Source: a virus
Reading direction: 5' to 3' (one strand)
IMG/VR virus record: IMGVR_UViG_3300005095_000008
Span: 23,031-87,030 of that record
Length of the DNA: 64,000 nucleotides
Under the pieces are notes generated by a model that was given only the letters and a program-made list of their open reading frames with translations, did not search any database and was not told where the DNA came from. Positions 1-8,934 of this stretch are shown here, piece after piece (the stretch's first letter is position 1; every line of letters begins with the position of its first letter). The position numbers were made by a program, and so were the translations under genes.

Positions 1-250
1 CATCATCAAGTACATCTTCTTTACGGTCTCTTACTTTCCAGTCAAGACCAGCATGTGTGATGTGTTTCTCAAGCGCGTCAAAATCTTTAAACCACTTTGA
101 TGCTTTTGCTGCTTCAACAATTTTCTTCGCAAGACGTTTCTCTCCGTATAGTTCCTCTGGAAACCCAATAAAGAGCTCGCCTCTAGCGTCTCTCATAAAT
201 TGAATAATTTCCATACCGCCTCTATTTTTACAAATATTTACCTTTACCAT
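1..250 (-). CDS. Hypothetical protein, 3' end beyond window
   Basis: Only the first 83 codons are inside the window. The ATG at 250 follows a GGAG ribosome binding site lying between it and the stop of the AAA ATPase gene, 12 bases upstream, so the two are surely co-transcribed. The visible protein starts MVKVNICKNRGG and is rich in charged helical segments. I recognise no family. Its position directly after a MoxR-type ATPase suggests a partner or substrate of that ATPase, which is inference only. Confidence 0.75.
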   Translation of the reverse strand, partial: MVKVNICKNRGGMEIIQFMRDARGELFIGFPEELYGEKRLAKKIVEAAKASKWFKDFDALEKHITHAGLDWKVRDRKEDVLDD

Positions 251-262
251 GTTTTCTCCTTT

Positions 263-1117
263 TTATAGCAAGTTTAGTTTTTCTTCATTTGTTAGAACAT
301 CTTCTTTAAACAGTTTAAAGTTTTCTCGTCCATCTTCAGACAGCTCATCGCCAAATTCAGACCGCACAAGACGGCGTTCATAATCATCTAATAGATCAAC
401 GAAGACTTTAATCTTATCTTCGTCCTCCAAGTCAATAACGTCACCATCACCGATACGCTTCTCAAGTTGAGCAAGTTCATTAATAATTCTATTTGACATA
501 GGATACATCGTCTTGTTATTCATGTTTTCTGCATACTTCTCTAAGACTCTGTTGAGTAGTGGTGTCAACTCTACTTTAAACTCTCCATCGTCTTTAAAGC
601 TTATTGTAACAAAACGATCGACAAATGCTCTATCACCAAGGTCTGCAGAGTAATCATTGCCGATATTCATTGTCGCAATGAACGTGAGTTTGTCAGCATC
701 AATAACGATAGACTCTGTAATGGTATTACCCATGTCGTCTTTAACCGCTTTGTTTGTAGTCAACGTAAGTTTTCCTAAATTATCTGGCGTTAGTGTTGGA
801 ACCAGATAGTCCTTGAGTTCCTTTGGTACTCTACCGATTTCATCAAAAATCACACAGACGTCTTCACCTTCTCTAGCGCGAAGGAATGCTTGCGTTAATG
901 GACCTGCTGCGTATTCCATGCCACCTACTTCGTTACGTAGCCACATACCAATCGTGTATGTTTCATCGGTACTACTTGTACCGTTAATAACAAAGATATT
1001 GTTCTCTTTGTAGTTCTCTCTAGCCCATTCATATGTAGTATATGTCTTACCAATACCAGCGTCTCCAGTAATGATTACTGGTTTTAAACCTTTATATAGA
1101 TTCAACTTTTTTTTCAT
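263..1117 (-). CDS. AAA+ ATPase, MoxR/dynein-related (AAA_5-like)
   Basis: A 284-residue single-domain AAA+ ATPase. Walker A is GDAGIGKT (residues 18-25), Walker B is VCVIFDE (87-93), sensor 1 is ATMN (148-151) and likely arginine-finger residues lie in GDRAFVDRF (161-169). This order and spacing are typical of the MoxR/CbbQ/NorQ group of remodelling ATPases, which use ATP to assemble or activate partner proteins. The gene follows an AAAAAGGAAAATAGC leader, a promoter-like ACATATTATA motif and a conserved leader hairpin. It is co-transcribed with the partial gene downstream. The fold is confident; the target in the phage cycle is unknown. Confidence 0.85.
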   Translation of the reverse strand: MKKKLNLYKGLKPVIITGDAGIGKTYTTYEWARENYKENNIFVINGTSSTDETYTIGMWLRNEVGGMEYAAGPLTQAFLRAREGEDVCVIFDEIGRVPKELKDYLVPTLTPDNLGKLTLTTNKAVKDDMGNTITESIVIDADKLTFIATMNIGNDYSADLGDRAFVDRFVTISFKDDGEFKVELTPLLNRVLEKYAENMNNKTMYPMSNRIINELAQLEKRIGDGDVIDLEDEDKIKVFVDLLDDYERRLVRSEFGDELSEDGRENFKLFKEDVLTNEEKLNLL

Positions 1118-1137
1118 GCTATTTTCCTTTTTAACTT

Positions 1138-1172
1138 TAAACTATTTAGATACTTTGTATCACCTCATAACT
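1138..1172 (-). promoter_or_regulatory. Conserved leader hairpin element, copy 1
   Basis: Minus strand reads GAGGTGATACAAAGTATCTA followed by AATAGTTTAAAG. GATAC pairs with GTATC over a three-base loop. Two other copies occur at 8522-8562 and 42763-42800. Confidence 0.55.
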
Positions 1173-1177
1173 ATGAA

Positions 1178-1187
1178 TATAATATGT
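1178..1187 (-). promoter_or_regulatory. Promoter-like motif before AAA ATPase gene
   Basis: ACATATTATA on the minus strand, 61 bases before the start codon. It recurs in front of many other minus-strand genes. Confidence 0.5.
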
Positions 1188-1194
1188 ACTCATA

Positions 1195-2484
1195 TTATTT
1201 TTCAATTCTATATATGTAATTAGCAATACAATTGACTAATGAACAATATAAACCGTAAACTGCATATGTTCTAGGTATTTGCCAGTTTGTATTCGCATTC
1301 TTAATGCTGTACCTGGAATCACGTATATTCATTAGTATTGTTTTGTCATCATTACACTCCGTCATATTTACAGAATACTCTTTAAATACCTCATTCGTTT
1401 CTGGTATAAATTTGTTTAATATTTTTAACGAAGGAAATATATCATTGTCCTTTTCTTCAATCTCTAATGGACCATCAGCGATATCTGTATAAGTTAAACT
1501 ACACTGTTCTGATCTAGGATATGCATCAAAGTTAAATAAGTATTTATTAGAATCATCTTTTCGCGTTTCTAAGAATAGGAACGCTTTTGATAATTTATAA
1601 TAGATGTCTGTGTTACTTAAGTGTTCTAATGTCTTTAGGTCATTCGTATTGTGATTCTTTACAAACTCCAATAACTTTTCAGTCCTTACTGTTAAAGTAT
1701 TCAATAATTCTATAAAATAAAGCGTGTGTGTTGTTAACTTATCATTATAGATTAACGTCATAACGATTAACTCTGTATATTTATGATAAGATTTTATACC
1801 TATGTAACATTCGTTATTATTGCTACGTACCTCACTTTCTGAATCATGAAATAATACATAATTAAATATACTAAAGTTATCACTAAGTATCGTATTAATA
1901 TATGCTATAATCTCTATCTTTTCTTCTATGTTTATGATTCTATCATCATAGATTTTAAAAGAGTTCTTAAATGCAATACCTAAATACTTTCTATCTATTG
2001 GTAGTATATAGTCACCAATCACTTTCTCGCAAGTCATACCTATTATTCTGTATAATATTTTAAAATAATCTAATGCGTCACGCATACTAGAAAAATCATA
2101 TTTCTCAATATCAAAATTACTGAACGTCTTTTTATCGCCCAACATATCATAAAACACTGCCTTATTCTCTATAAAAGATCCTGATGCACCCATAGCAGCA
2201 CCGCTAATGCTTCTTGAGTATAATAAAGAATTTTTCATTGTGATTTTAAGAGATTCTAGATTTATTAAGCTTTCTTCTGTTGTTATGATAATATTATTAC
2301 CAATAAATTTATTAGATTCTAAAATATTTCGAACACGTGCGATGTGTCTCGTTATGCTACTTAAGGAACCTTCTTTTGACATTAGTATTACAATAGTCAA
2401 TTCTGCGTCTTTAAGAGTGCTTTCTACGACTGTGTTAGTAACTGTACCTCTATCCTTAACAATTACAAGATTTACCTTACCCAT
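1195..2484 (-). CDS. Hypothetical protein (429 aa)
   Basis: A large protein with no motif I recognise. It starts at an ATG after AAAAGGAGATAAA. The N-terminal 60 residues alternate hydrophobic strands and helices (VNLVIVKDRG, LTIVILMSKEG), which could form an alpha/beta fold; the rest is rich in Asn, Ile, Lys and Tyr. There is no signal peptide or clear membrane span. It has its own promoter-like element at 2518-2527, so it is probably transcribed separately from the capsid gene downstream, from which it is separated by the palindrome at 2557-2584. Adjacency to the AAA ATPase is suggestive but does not show function. Confidence 0.75.
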   Translation of the reverse strand: MGKVNLVIVKDRGTVTNTVVESTLKDAELTIVILMSKEGSLSSITRHIARVRNILESNKFIGNNIIITTEESLINLESLKITMKNSLLYSRSISGAAMGASGSFIENKAVFYDMLGDKKTFSNFDIEKYDFSSMRDALDYFKILYRIIGMTCEKVIGDYILPIDRKYLGIAFKNSFKIYDDRIINIEEKIEIIAYINTILSDNFSIFNYVLFHDSESEVRSNNNECYIGIKSYHKYTELIVMTLIYNDKLTTHTLYFIELLNTLTVRTEKLLEFVKNHNTNDLKTLEHLSNTDIYYKLSKAFLFLETRKDDSNKYLFNFDAYPRSEQCSLTYTDIADGPLEIEEKDNDIFPSLKILNKFIPETNEVFKEYSVNMTECNDDKTILMNIRDSRYSIKNANTNWQIPRTYAVYGLYCSLVNCIANYIYRIEK

Positions 2485-2517
2485 TTTATCTCCTTTTAAA
2501 CTATTTTAGGCTATAAA

Positions 2518-2527
2518 TATAATATGT
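2518..2527 (-). promoter_or_regulatory. Promoter-like motif before 429-residue protein gene
   Basis: ACATATTATA on the minus strand, 34 bases before the start; followed by a CTAAAATAGTTTAAA leader shared in part with other genes. Confidence 0.5.
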
Positions 2528-2556
2528 CTATAAACATTATTAGAAATAAAAATAGT

Positions 2557-2584
2557 CTACAGACTAGCATATGCTAGTCTGTAG
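2557..2584 (-). terminator. Palindromic terminator of capsid gene
   Basis: A perfect 28-base palindrome with core AGCATATGCT, 10 bases after the capsid stop, followed on the minus strand by a T-rich stretch (TATTTTTATTT). Confidence 0.8.
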
Positions 2585-2594
2585 TTAGATCACA

Positions 2595-4706
2595 TTATAC
2601 GGTATGTACGTTTTGTGGGATTTTTTTGGTAACAGTTTCGAAACCTGTTACGTCAAATTCCGCCAAGATTGGAAGAAGGTTAACGAACTCAAACGCTGGT
2701 TGGTTATAGAGTGCGTTGATTGAAGTTCCATTAATAGAACGTTTTACTTCAACAGTTGGAGTTGGAACGAATGCTCTGAATCCAAAGTTAAGTACGTTCA
2801 ACGCTTTAGAGCCAGTAGTTGGCATTACCATGATTTTGTTAATGAATTGTTTACTACCAGTAGCAACAACTTTAACATTTACATTTCCACCAAGATCAAG
2901 TGGTTGACCATCACCAGTCAATGCTGCTTTGATTTTTCTATCAGTAGCAATGATAATGGTTGGTTTAGCACCAAGATTCATGTTGGTATTTTCGAATGCG
3001 TCAAGATATCCTGAACCGTCCATCATTTCATTTACAGTCTGTGCGATTACAGCACTAATAGCACCTTTGATGTTAGCGGTGATATCTTTAGAGTTTGTAC
3101 TGTCTACCACAGTAGCAAGATCAATCTCTTTATTTGTGTAATATGGATTAACAAGATCTTTAGCAGCACCTGCTAGTTCATTTGTTACCAATTCAATACC
3201 ATTTTCAGTAGCGTTTCTTAGGAATCCTGCATACTTAAGAAGTTTGTTAATTCCAAGAACAGTACTCATTGCTCTCGCTTGGTTTCCGAAAGACTTGATT
3301 TTGTTTGCGTCATTATCAACATCTGCAGTATGGATTTGTGGCTTCAATACAGAGATTGGAGTTCTATATCCAACAGAGTAGATAGTGTTTACAGTTTCAG
3401 CAGAGAGGATATATCCAGTCTGTCTAAGGTTACTATTTGTTGCATATGCATCGACTTCATATCCGATGAATTCCATTGCATCGATAATACCTTTAACAGT
3501 AGTGAACTTAGCATCAGTTTGTGGCACTACATTTCCAGCAGCATCACGAAGTTCTAGCAACTCGAATTTACCTTTAGAAACAGATAGGTCTCCGATTTCT
3601 GTATTTCCAGAACCATAGAGTACACCACGTACTACGATGGTATGACCAGGCATATTAAGGTTATCAAGTACTGCTGATGCAGAACCATCAACTTGTTTAG
3701 TGTTATCAACAGAGATAACGAGACTGTCAGATACAAAGTTAAGAGCAATGTCTTTGCTGTGTCCAGATGCAGTTGGTACCCATCTAGCAGATGTATAACC
3801 AGATACGTTGATAACGTGAGTAGAAGTATCAGTACCATCAGTGAGTGTATAGTATACATTCTCAAGGATTACTGTGTCATCCATTGCGTCAGTGTTATCT
3901 CTAACACCTTGGCTAAGTTGCGCAGCTGTTTGAGAAATTCCCATAAGTGGTGCATCAACATCAGGTTTAATTGGTGCAGTTCTAATAGTTTCGCCTGTAA
4001 CTGTAGTATCATATGCAAGAGTATCTACGAGTACTTCTGCGTTAGTAGCGTTTAGTACAGGAACAAGTCTTGTTTTCTCACCAGCAAGAATTGAATCAGC
4101 ATCAATAAGTGCTTTAACAAGTGATACAGAGTTTCTCTTAAGTCTATCTGCAGAAGCATTACTTCTAAGGTATTGACCTTCAATTTTCTCTACAGTTGCC
4201 GCAACAGCACATCCAGACACACCTGGCTTAAGTACTACAGTTGGATAGATAGTTTCGGTAAATTCATCTTGTCTTGCCATAACCATGTTAACAGCAAAAG
4301 AGTATGGTGTGTTGCTAGATACGACTTGACCGTCGAAAGATTCCATTGCTACGAGTTGGTCGCTATAAACATCAGACTCACCAAACGCACCTGCTTGTAC
4401 TACAACTTGCTTACCAGATTCTACTGCTGGCATAACACGACGTGCTCCAATAGCAGCTGTGGTGTCTTGGTCAAGTAGTGCCCCGTATTGAGCGGCTTGG
4501 ATTTGTGCGTCTTCAAGTCCTGGTACCTCGTCTAGTGCGTCACGCACAATTTCAGATACTGTATTTGTTGCCTCTTCGACGAATGCTCCGTCTACAGAAG
4601 AGTCCTCAAGTCCTAGTGCTGCTTTTGCAACAGCTTCTGGTGCAGCAATTTCTGCAGCCTGTAGACCTTTTTTAACTTCGCCTACGATTTGTCCTAGTGA
4701 TTTCAT
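2595..4706 (-). CDS. Probable major capsid protein (phiKZ gp120-like)
   Basis: A 703-residue protein whose length and composition fit the large major capsid proteins of phiKZ-like phages (about 750 residues from memory). It is Ala/Val/Thr-rich with no signal peptide. An acidic, helical first 100 residues (VKKGLQAAEIAAPEAVAKAA) look like a removable propeptide or delta domain. A segment around ARQDEFTETIYPTVVLKPG resembles the extended arm and strand region of HK97-fold capsids. Codon choice is more regular than in neighbours (GGT, GTA, ACA), as in highly expressed genes. It follows a 191-residue gene and ends in a strong palindromic terminator. Another abundant virion protein is possible. Confidence 0.6.
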   Translation of the reverse strand: MKSLGQIVGEVKKGLQAAEIAAPEAVAKAALGLEDSSVDGAFVEEATNTVSEIVRDALDEVPGLEDAQIQAAQYGALLDQDTTAAIGARRVMPAVESGKQVVVQAGAFGESDVYSDQLVAMESFDGQVVSSNTPYSFAVNMVMARQDEFTETIYPTVVLKPGVSGCAVAATVEKIEGQYLRSNASADRLKRNSVSLVKALIDADSILAGEKTRLVPVLNATNAEVLVDTLAYDTTVTGETIRTAPIKPDVDAPLMGISQTAAQLSQGVRDNTDAMDDTVILENVYYTLTDGTDTSTHVINVSGYTSARWVPTASGHSKDIALNFVSDSLVISVDNTKQVDGSASAVLDNLNMPGHTIVVRGVLYGSGNTEIGDLSVSKGKFELLELRDAAGNVVPQTDAKFTTVKGIIDAMEFIGYEVDAYATNSNLRQTGYILSAETVNTIYSVGYRTPISVLKPQIHTADVDNDANKIKSFGNQARAMSTVLGINKLLKYAGFLRNATENGIELVTNELAGAAKDLVNPYYTNKEIDLATVVDSTNSKDITANIKGAISAVIAQTVNEMMDGSGYLDAFENTNMNLGAKPTIIIATDRKIKAALTGDGQPLDLGGNVNVKVVATGSKQFINKIMVMPTTGSKALNVLNFGFRAFVPTPTVEVKRSINGTSINALYNQPAFEFVNLLPILAEFDVTGFETVTKKIPQNVHTV

Positions 4707-4756
4707 TGTTGTCCTTTTAAAGTATGTTTTTATAAAAACAAACTAACTGATTTGAA

Positions 4757-5332
4757 TCAGAGAGTAAGTGGTAAAATTTGAATAAAATCGGAAATGAATT
4801 GTGAATACTTGTTAAAGTCAGCACCATACACTTCGCTTTCTAAATTGATAAAATTTGCGAGTAGTACTCTTCTAAAGTGTTTCGGTCTAAGAACAAGTAG
4901 TTGCTCCCCTAGTTCAGTAAGTGATACTACAATGGTACCATCTGTAATGACTAGATAGAAAAGTGGCGTCTTTTTATGTAACGCGTCAACATCTTCGCAA
5001 CTTAGTAGTTCTTGACGAATATCTTTAGGAATAAAAATACTATTCATATAAATAGCAGAAGAACCAGAAACAATAGAACCAATTGCATCTATAGCTGTGA
5101 AAAGCGTGCCAATATTTTCTAGTTTATTCTCTAGTGAAAATTCTCTAAGAATAAGTGAAGTAGCATCTAACATATCAGCAATGTCTCTATGTGATACTTT
5201 ATCAGCGATTGTTTTAATAGATTCTAAATCTTTTTTCTCTAAAGAAGCCAATAGCTCAGACATTTCAATGTTTTGCGACTTGAAAGCTCTCTTAACGTGC
5301 GGAGGAACGACCATTAAATTGTATGGTTTCAT
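4757..5332 (-). CDS. Hypothetical protein upstream of capsid gene (191 aa)
   Basis: A mostly alpha-helical, soluble protein of 191 residues starting after AAAGGATACAT. It has no recognised domain. Hydrophobic residues are spaced as in helices through residues 20-110, followed by a strand-like region (FYLVITDGTIVVSLTELGEQLLVL). It stands immediately upstream of the capsid-like gene and has no terminator between, so both are probably one late transcript. A head-assembly or scaffold-related role is inferred from position only. Confidence 0.7.
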   Translation of the reverse strand: MKPYNLMVVPPHVKRAFKSQNIEMSELLASLEKKDLESIKTIADKVSHRDIADMLDATSLILREFSLENKLENIGTLFTAIDAIGSIVSGSSAIYMNSIFIPKDIRQELLSCEDVDALHKKTPLFYLVITDGTIVVSLTELGEQLLVLRPKHFRRVLLANFINLESEVYGADFNKYSQFISDFIQILPLTL

Positions 5333-5441
5333 ATGTATCCTTTAATATATAGTTGTTTCAGTTAAAATGTGAGTTAAATTTATTTCTAAATATAACTTTG
5401 TATGACACCGAGATAATTGATGTATTTATAAAAGGATAAAA

Positions 5442-6947
5442 ATGAAATCATTAGACGCACTATTAATAGCAATTCGACTACTATATCTAGAAAAGACAAT
5501 CGAAAAAGAGAATGGGTCTAATAGTAAAGAGTTGGTACAAAATATACTAGACTTACTCGATAATGAAAAGAGAGCGCTCAATGGTTCTAATAAAGAGATG
5601 ATACAGAACCTTAAAGAGTATGTGCGTACATTCGTAGATATGTTTGACAAAACAGAATATGAACCAAATCTTATTAAACAGAGTCTACTACTAATTCTAG
5701 AAAACAAAGACTTAATAGAAGAACTCATTGCAGATATTACTAGAGAGTCTACCTTAGAAGAGAAACAACAAAGAATACTTCGATTAAGAAGTCTACTCTC
5801 TAGTTACTATGGTGAAGATAAACTTAAGAAGTTATTGAATAAACTCACACATGACATTAACAATAAAAGAAACAAGATTACTGATATTGAGAAGTTTAGA
5901 TTAGAAGCACTCTCGATGTTAGAAACGATTAAGTTGGGTAATGTAGAGAAAGACCCTAACATTGTAACAGAGATTGACTTGAGTGATGTAGAATCTAGTT
6001 CACAAATCATTCATGAGTTACAAGATGAAGCGAGTAGTGGTTTACTATTGAAAACTGGATTCCAAGCAATGAACAGAGTCTTAGATGGCGGTATCCGTAG
6101 AGGAGAGTTAATTACGATTACATCTCAACAGCATAAGTATAAATCTGGATTGGCTAGAAGTCTATTCATGCAGACAATGATTCATAACGTACCGAAACTG
6201 AAAGATGAAAATAAGAAACCATTAATGATTTTCATTAGTTTTGAAGATAACGCTAGATTGGTATTGAAGTTTATGTTTGAATACTTGATGAGTTCAGAAG
6301 GTAAAACAACGAAAATTATGGACGTGAGTTCTGATGATGCAGCAGCTTATATTAAAGGCGCATTAGAAGCCAATGGTTGGAATGTAAAGTTATTAGTTGT
6401 GAATCCATCTGGTTGGGGATACAAGGATATCTTTAATACTGTAGAGAAATACGAGTCTAAAGGATTTGAAGTCTTTGGATTATGTTTGGATTACTTATCA
6501 TTAGTACCTAAGATTGGCTGTATCAATAATGGTGCGACTGGTAGTGATACGAGAGACTTGTTTAGACGCGTAGGAAACTATGGTAGAGCAAGAGATATGT
6601 ATGTTATCACACCACATCAGAGTAGTAGCGGTGTGAAACTATTATTAAGAAATGGTGTAACAGATGAGGACTTAGTCAAAGAGATTTATGGTAAAGGATA
6701 CTTTGCAGATAGTAGTCAACTAGACCAAGAACATGATGTGGGTATTTTAGGACACATTGCAAAAATAGATGGAGAGTCATATCTCACATTAGCAGTAGAC
6801 AAACATAGAGGGTTTGTTATTAATCAAGAGTACGCATTCTTTAGTTATAAGTTTCCAAAGAATGAGATGCCCATTCCTCCAGATATTAATGGGAAGGATA
6901 TGAGTATTAAAGACTTAAGTGTTAGTGGAGACGATGATTTATTTTAA
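5442..6947 (+). CDS. DnaB-like replicative helicase (RecA fold)
   Basis: A 501-residue protein with an N-terminal helical part (1-195) and a C-terminal RecA-like ATPase. The line FQAMNRVLDGGIRRGELITI (207-226) is the usual entry to the DnaB ATPase core. The Walker A position reads SQQHKYKS (228-235), keeping only the Lys-Ser pair. FISFED (264-269) matches motif H1a, FGLCLDYL (345-352) is Walker B, PHQ (391-393) fits H3 and KHRG (454-457) fits the arginine-finger motif H4. Role: hexameric unwinding at the phage fork. It is one of the few plus-strand genes, facing the minus-strand capsid operon head to head. Confidence 0.8.
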   Translation: MKSLDALLIAIRLLYLEKTIEKENGSNSKELVQNILDLLDNEKRALNGSNKEMIQNLKEYVRTFVDMFDKTEYEPNLIKQSLLLILENKDLIEELIADITRESTLEEKQQRILRLRSLLSSYYGEDKLKKLLNKLTHDINNKRNKITDIEKFRLEALSMLETIKLGNVEKDPNIVTEIDLSDVESSSQIIHELQDEASSGLLLKTGFQAMNRVLDGGIRRGELITITSQQHKYKSGLARSLFMQTMIHNVPKLKDENKKPLMIFISFEDNARLVLKFMFEYLMSSEGKTTKIMDVSSDDAAAYIKGALEANGWNVKLLVVNPSGWGYKDIFNTVEKYESKGFEVFGLCLDYLSLVPKIGCINNGATGSDTRDLFRRVGNYGRARDMYVITPHQSSSGVKLLLRNGVTDEDLVKEIYGKGYFADSSQLDQEHDVGILGHIAKIDGESYLTLAVDKHRGFVINQEYAFFSYKFPKNEMPIPPDINGKDMSIKDLSVSGDDDLF

Positions 6948-6965
6948 ATAAAAATAAAATAGACT

Positions 6966-6991
6966 ATGAGTAGACCATATGGTCTACTCAT
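6966..6991. terminator. Bidirectional palindromic terminator
   Basis: A perfect 26-base palindrome with core ACCATATGGT between the convergent helicase gene and the 66-residue gene, whose stop lies in it. Confidence 0.75.
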
Positions 6992-7188
6992 GTGTTTAAG
7001 TATTTCTTATACTCTTTTATCTCTTTATGGTTTATAGAACCATCCTTATTCAGAAGTCTAGAATGATACTTGAGTCTGTCGTAGAAATCTTGTTGTTTCT
7101 GAACATTTAACTCAATACATTTATAAGAGAGTTGTGTCGTGTTAAGAAGTGATGTCTCTTCTTCTAGTAAACACATTTTAGCTTTCAT
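6988..7188 (-). CDS. Small hypothetical protein (66 aa)
   Basis: A 66-residue hydrophilic, helical protein. Its ATG overlaps the TGA of the upstream membrane protein gene (ATGA) and a GAGGAG ribosome binding site lies inside that gene, so the two are translationally coupled. Its own stop lies inside the bidirectional palindrome at 6966-6991. No known family. Confidence 0.7.
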   Translation of the reverse strand: MKAKMCLLEEETSLLNTTQLSYKCIELNVQKQQDFYDRLKYHSRLLNKDGSINHKEIKEYKKYLNT

Positions 7189-7568
7189 AACAACTCCTCT
7201 TGTAAACTCTTATGCCTGCTATACAGTTCTTGCAACATTATCTTTATATTTTTTATAGCATTCGCTTTTTCTATCTCTGTATAAGTATCGTCTGTAACGA
7301 TATGTTCTATTCGTTTATTTAGTTTATCAATATCTTGACATACGCTGTTTATTTGTTCTCTAATAGAGTCTTGTTCTATCTTCATTTGCATGGCTTTGCT
7401 AATAAAGATTATTGCGGTTACAATTGTGTTTACGATTGGAACGAATACAAATAAAACATAAGTAACCTTTTCTGGTATTGATAATCCTACTTTAACCTCG
7501 TTTCTAAACGCATAGGCATTAACACCAATGCTCAAGATGTATATTAACATTAATAGACTAGTTACCAT
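7185..7568 (-). CDS. Small membrane protein with coiled coil (127 aa)
   Basis: Two hydrophobic segments, about residues 3-20 and 33-57 (VTYVLFVFVPIVNTIVTAII), are followed by a charged coiled-coil region (60-127). The start overlaps the end of the DHH gene by 11 bases, with AGGAGG six bases upstream. The gene sits in a three-gene overlapping operon: DHH phosphoesterase, this gene, 66-residue gene. Topology suggests an inner-membrane anchor with a long cytoplasmic coil; function unknown. Confidence 0.75.
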   Translation of the reverse strand: MVTSLLMLIYILSIGVNAYAFRNEVKVGLSIPEKVTYVLFVFVPIVNTIVTAIIFISKAMQMKIEQDSIREQINSVCQDIDKLNKRIEHIVTDDTYTEIEKANAIKNIKIMLQELYSRHKSLQEELL

Positions 7569-8505
7569 TACTTACCTCCTCTGGTGAAGGAATTATACAG
7601 TCTAAAACAAGACGCTCTAGATTTCCTTTAACAGGAATAGAGAATCCTGCAGCAAGTTTATGACCACCGCCTTTATAGACTTTAGCAATATCACTCACGT
7701 CAACATCTCCGACACCTCTTAAAGAGATTACGATGAATGGTTCACCATTCTCATCTTCAGAGATAAACCACTGGCCGCTTATACCAGACGGGTGTTCTCT
7801 AGCAATCTTATTACCAACCTCACTGATAAACTCATGATTGTTAATCATGCCAATAACAGTACCGTTAACATTAACATCTTTGACTTTATCAATATTCCCA
7901 ATCTTATCGACTAGCTCTTCTTTATACTCCACACGAACGGTAGTAACGTCATTGATGAATTGTTTGACGTCATGAATATCAAATTCATCTAGGTCGAATA
8001 GGTTATTTGGTCTAACAAGTTTTTTAAAGCCTTCTGTAAAAGCATGCGTATCTTGTAAGTCATGTAACCACAAGTCTCTATCCTTAATGTATGTAAGACA
8101 CGCAGGAACGTTTTTGTCGCCACTCAAGACTTTATATGTTAACGTAGCTCCAGATTCATTCACATCGAACCACACATTGTCAAGTCCATTAAGTTCTTTT
8201 TGTGCAGTAATGTGGTGGTCAATAACGACTACTTTTTTAGCTACTTTATAAATAGCTTCCATTTCGTCTCGTTTAAGAGAGAAATCTGTAAACAGTACAT
8301 ACTTATCTCTAAACGCATCTACAGTTAATTCAAACGCACCATACTGCGCAAAGTAAACAGAATCATCTAACATACCAGGACTAAGGCCTATTACCTCTGC
8401 CAATGCCCAGACAGATCCCATTCCGTCTGAACAATTCTTATGCGTGACAATAATCAAATTATCACTCATCAATGCTGTTTTAATTTCTCTAGCTAAATTT
8501 GTCAT
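7558..8505 (-). CDS. DHH/DHHA1-family phosphoesterase
   Basis: A 315-residue enzyme of the DHH superfamily (RecJ/NrnA type). Metal ligands are visible in order: THKNCSDGMGS with Asp27, FTDFS with Asp74, VVIDHH (93-98) and KDRDLW (141-146). The C-terminal DHHA1 motif GGGHKLAAG starts near residue 279. The short length without an OB fold is nearer to NrnA-type nanoRNases and cyclic-dinucleotide or pAp phosphatases than to RecJ. Likely role: degrading oligonucleotides or signalling nucleotides during infection. It has the conserved promoter and leader hairpin upstream (8522-8580). The substrate cannot be read from sequence. Confidence 0.88.
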   Translation of the reverse strand: MTNLAREIKTALMSDNLIIVTHKNCSDGMGSVWALAEVIGLSPGMLDDSVYFAQYGAFELTVDAFRDKYVLFTDFSLKRDEMEAIYKVAKKVVVIDHHITAQKELNGLDNVWFDVNESGATLTYKVLSGDKNVPACLTYIKDRDLWLHDLQDTHAFTEGFKKLVRPNNLFDLDEFDIHDVKQFINDVTTVRVEYKEELVDKIGNIDKVKDVNVNGTVIGMINNHEFISEVGNKIAREHPSGISGQWFISEDENGEPFIVISLRGVGDVDVSDIAKVYKGGGHKLAAGFSIPVKGNLERLVLDCIIPSPEEVSNGN

Positions 8506-8521
8506 GTGTTCTCCTTTATTT

Positions 8522-8562
8522 TAGAACTATTTTAAATTAATACATTGTTGTATCACCTCTAG
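8522..8562 (-). promoter_or_regulatory. Conserved leader hairpin element, copy 2
   Basis: Minus strand reads CTAGAGGTGATACAACAATG then TATTAATTTAAAATAGTT. GATACA pairs with TGTATT (last pair weak). It is upstream of the DHH phosphoesterase gene. Confidence 0.5.
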
Positions 8563-8570
8563 ACTAAATA

Positions 8571-8580
8571 TATAATATAT
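8571..8580 (-). promoter_or_regulatory. Promoter-like motif before DHH gene
   Basis: ATATATTATA on the minus strand, 66 bases upstream, followed by the AGGTGATACA leader hairpin. Confidence 0.45.
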
Positions 8581-8605
8581 AAATAAAAAAAGTTTTATTA
8601 TACAA

Positions 8606-8627
8606 GCATGAGTCGTACGACTCATGC
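8606..8627 (-). terminator. Palindromic terminator after 72-residue membrane protein
   Basis: A perfect 22-base palindrome with core GTCGTACGAC, followed on the minus strand by a TA-rich run. Confidence 0.65.
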
Positions 8628-8631
8628 CTGC

Positions 8632-8850
8632 TTATCTCATTGATAACAACCGTTCAATACTATCTTCTATTAAAACGTATAGAAGAATTAATGTAATAGC
8701 AATATTAAATGGCGGTACTAATACTGCTAATATAACAAGATAATATTCATTCTTAGGAATATAACAACCGCCTCTGCATGTAAAATACCAATATAACATG
8801 TTAAACATAGCAGACACTACCAACAAAACTACTATAGTATTTATTTCCAT
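8632..8850 (-). CDS. Small two-span membrane protein (72 aa)
   Basis: Two hydrophobic helices, about residues 4-24 and 38-63, flank a short loop with CRGGC. It starts after AAAAAGGATCGAAA. A palindromic terminator at 8606-8627 follows the stop. It resembles in size and layout the other small phage membrane proteins at 57599 and 58820, but without clear sequence identity. Function unknown. Confidence 0.65.
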   Translation of the reverse strand: MEINTIVVLLVVSAMFNMLYWYFTCRGGCYIPKNEYYLVILAVLVPPFNIAITLILLYVLIEDSIERLLSMR

Positions 8851-8934
8851 TTTCGATCCTTTTTTAGTATTACATTTAAAAGTATGTATGTTATTTTTTA
8901 TTAAGTTTTATTGAAATCACAATGAAGGTATAAA

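Noticed and set aside
3693-4055. Plus-strand frame of 120 codons inside the capsid-like gene
   Set aside because: Shadow of the minus-strand gene with Cys/Ser/Asn-rich nonsense composition and no ribosome binding site.
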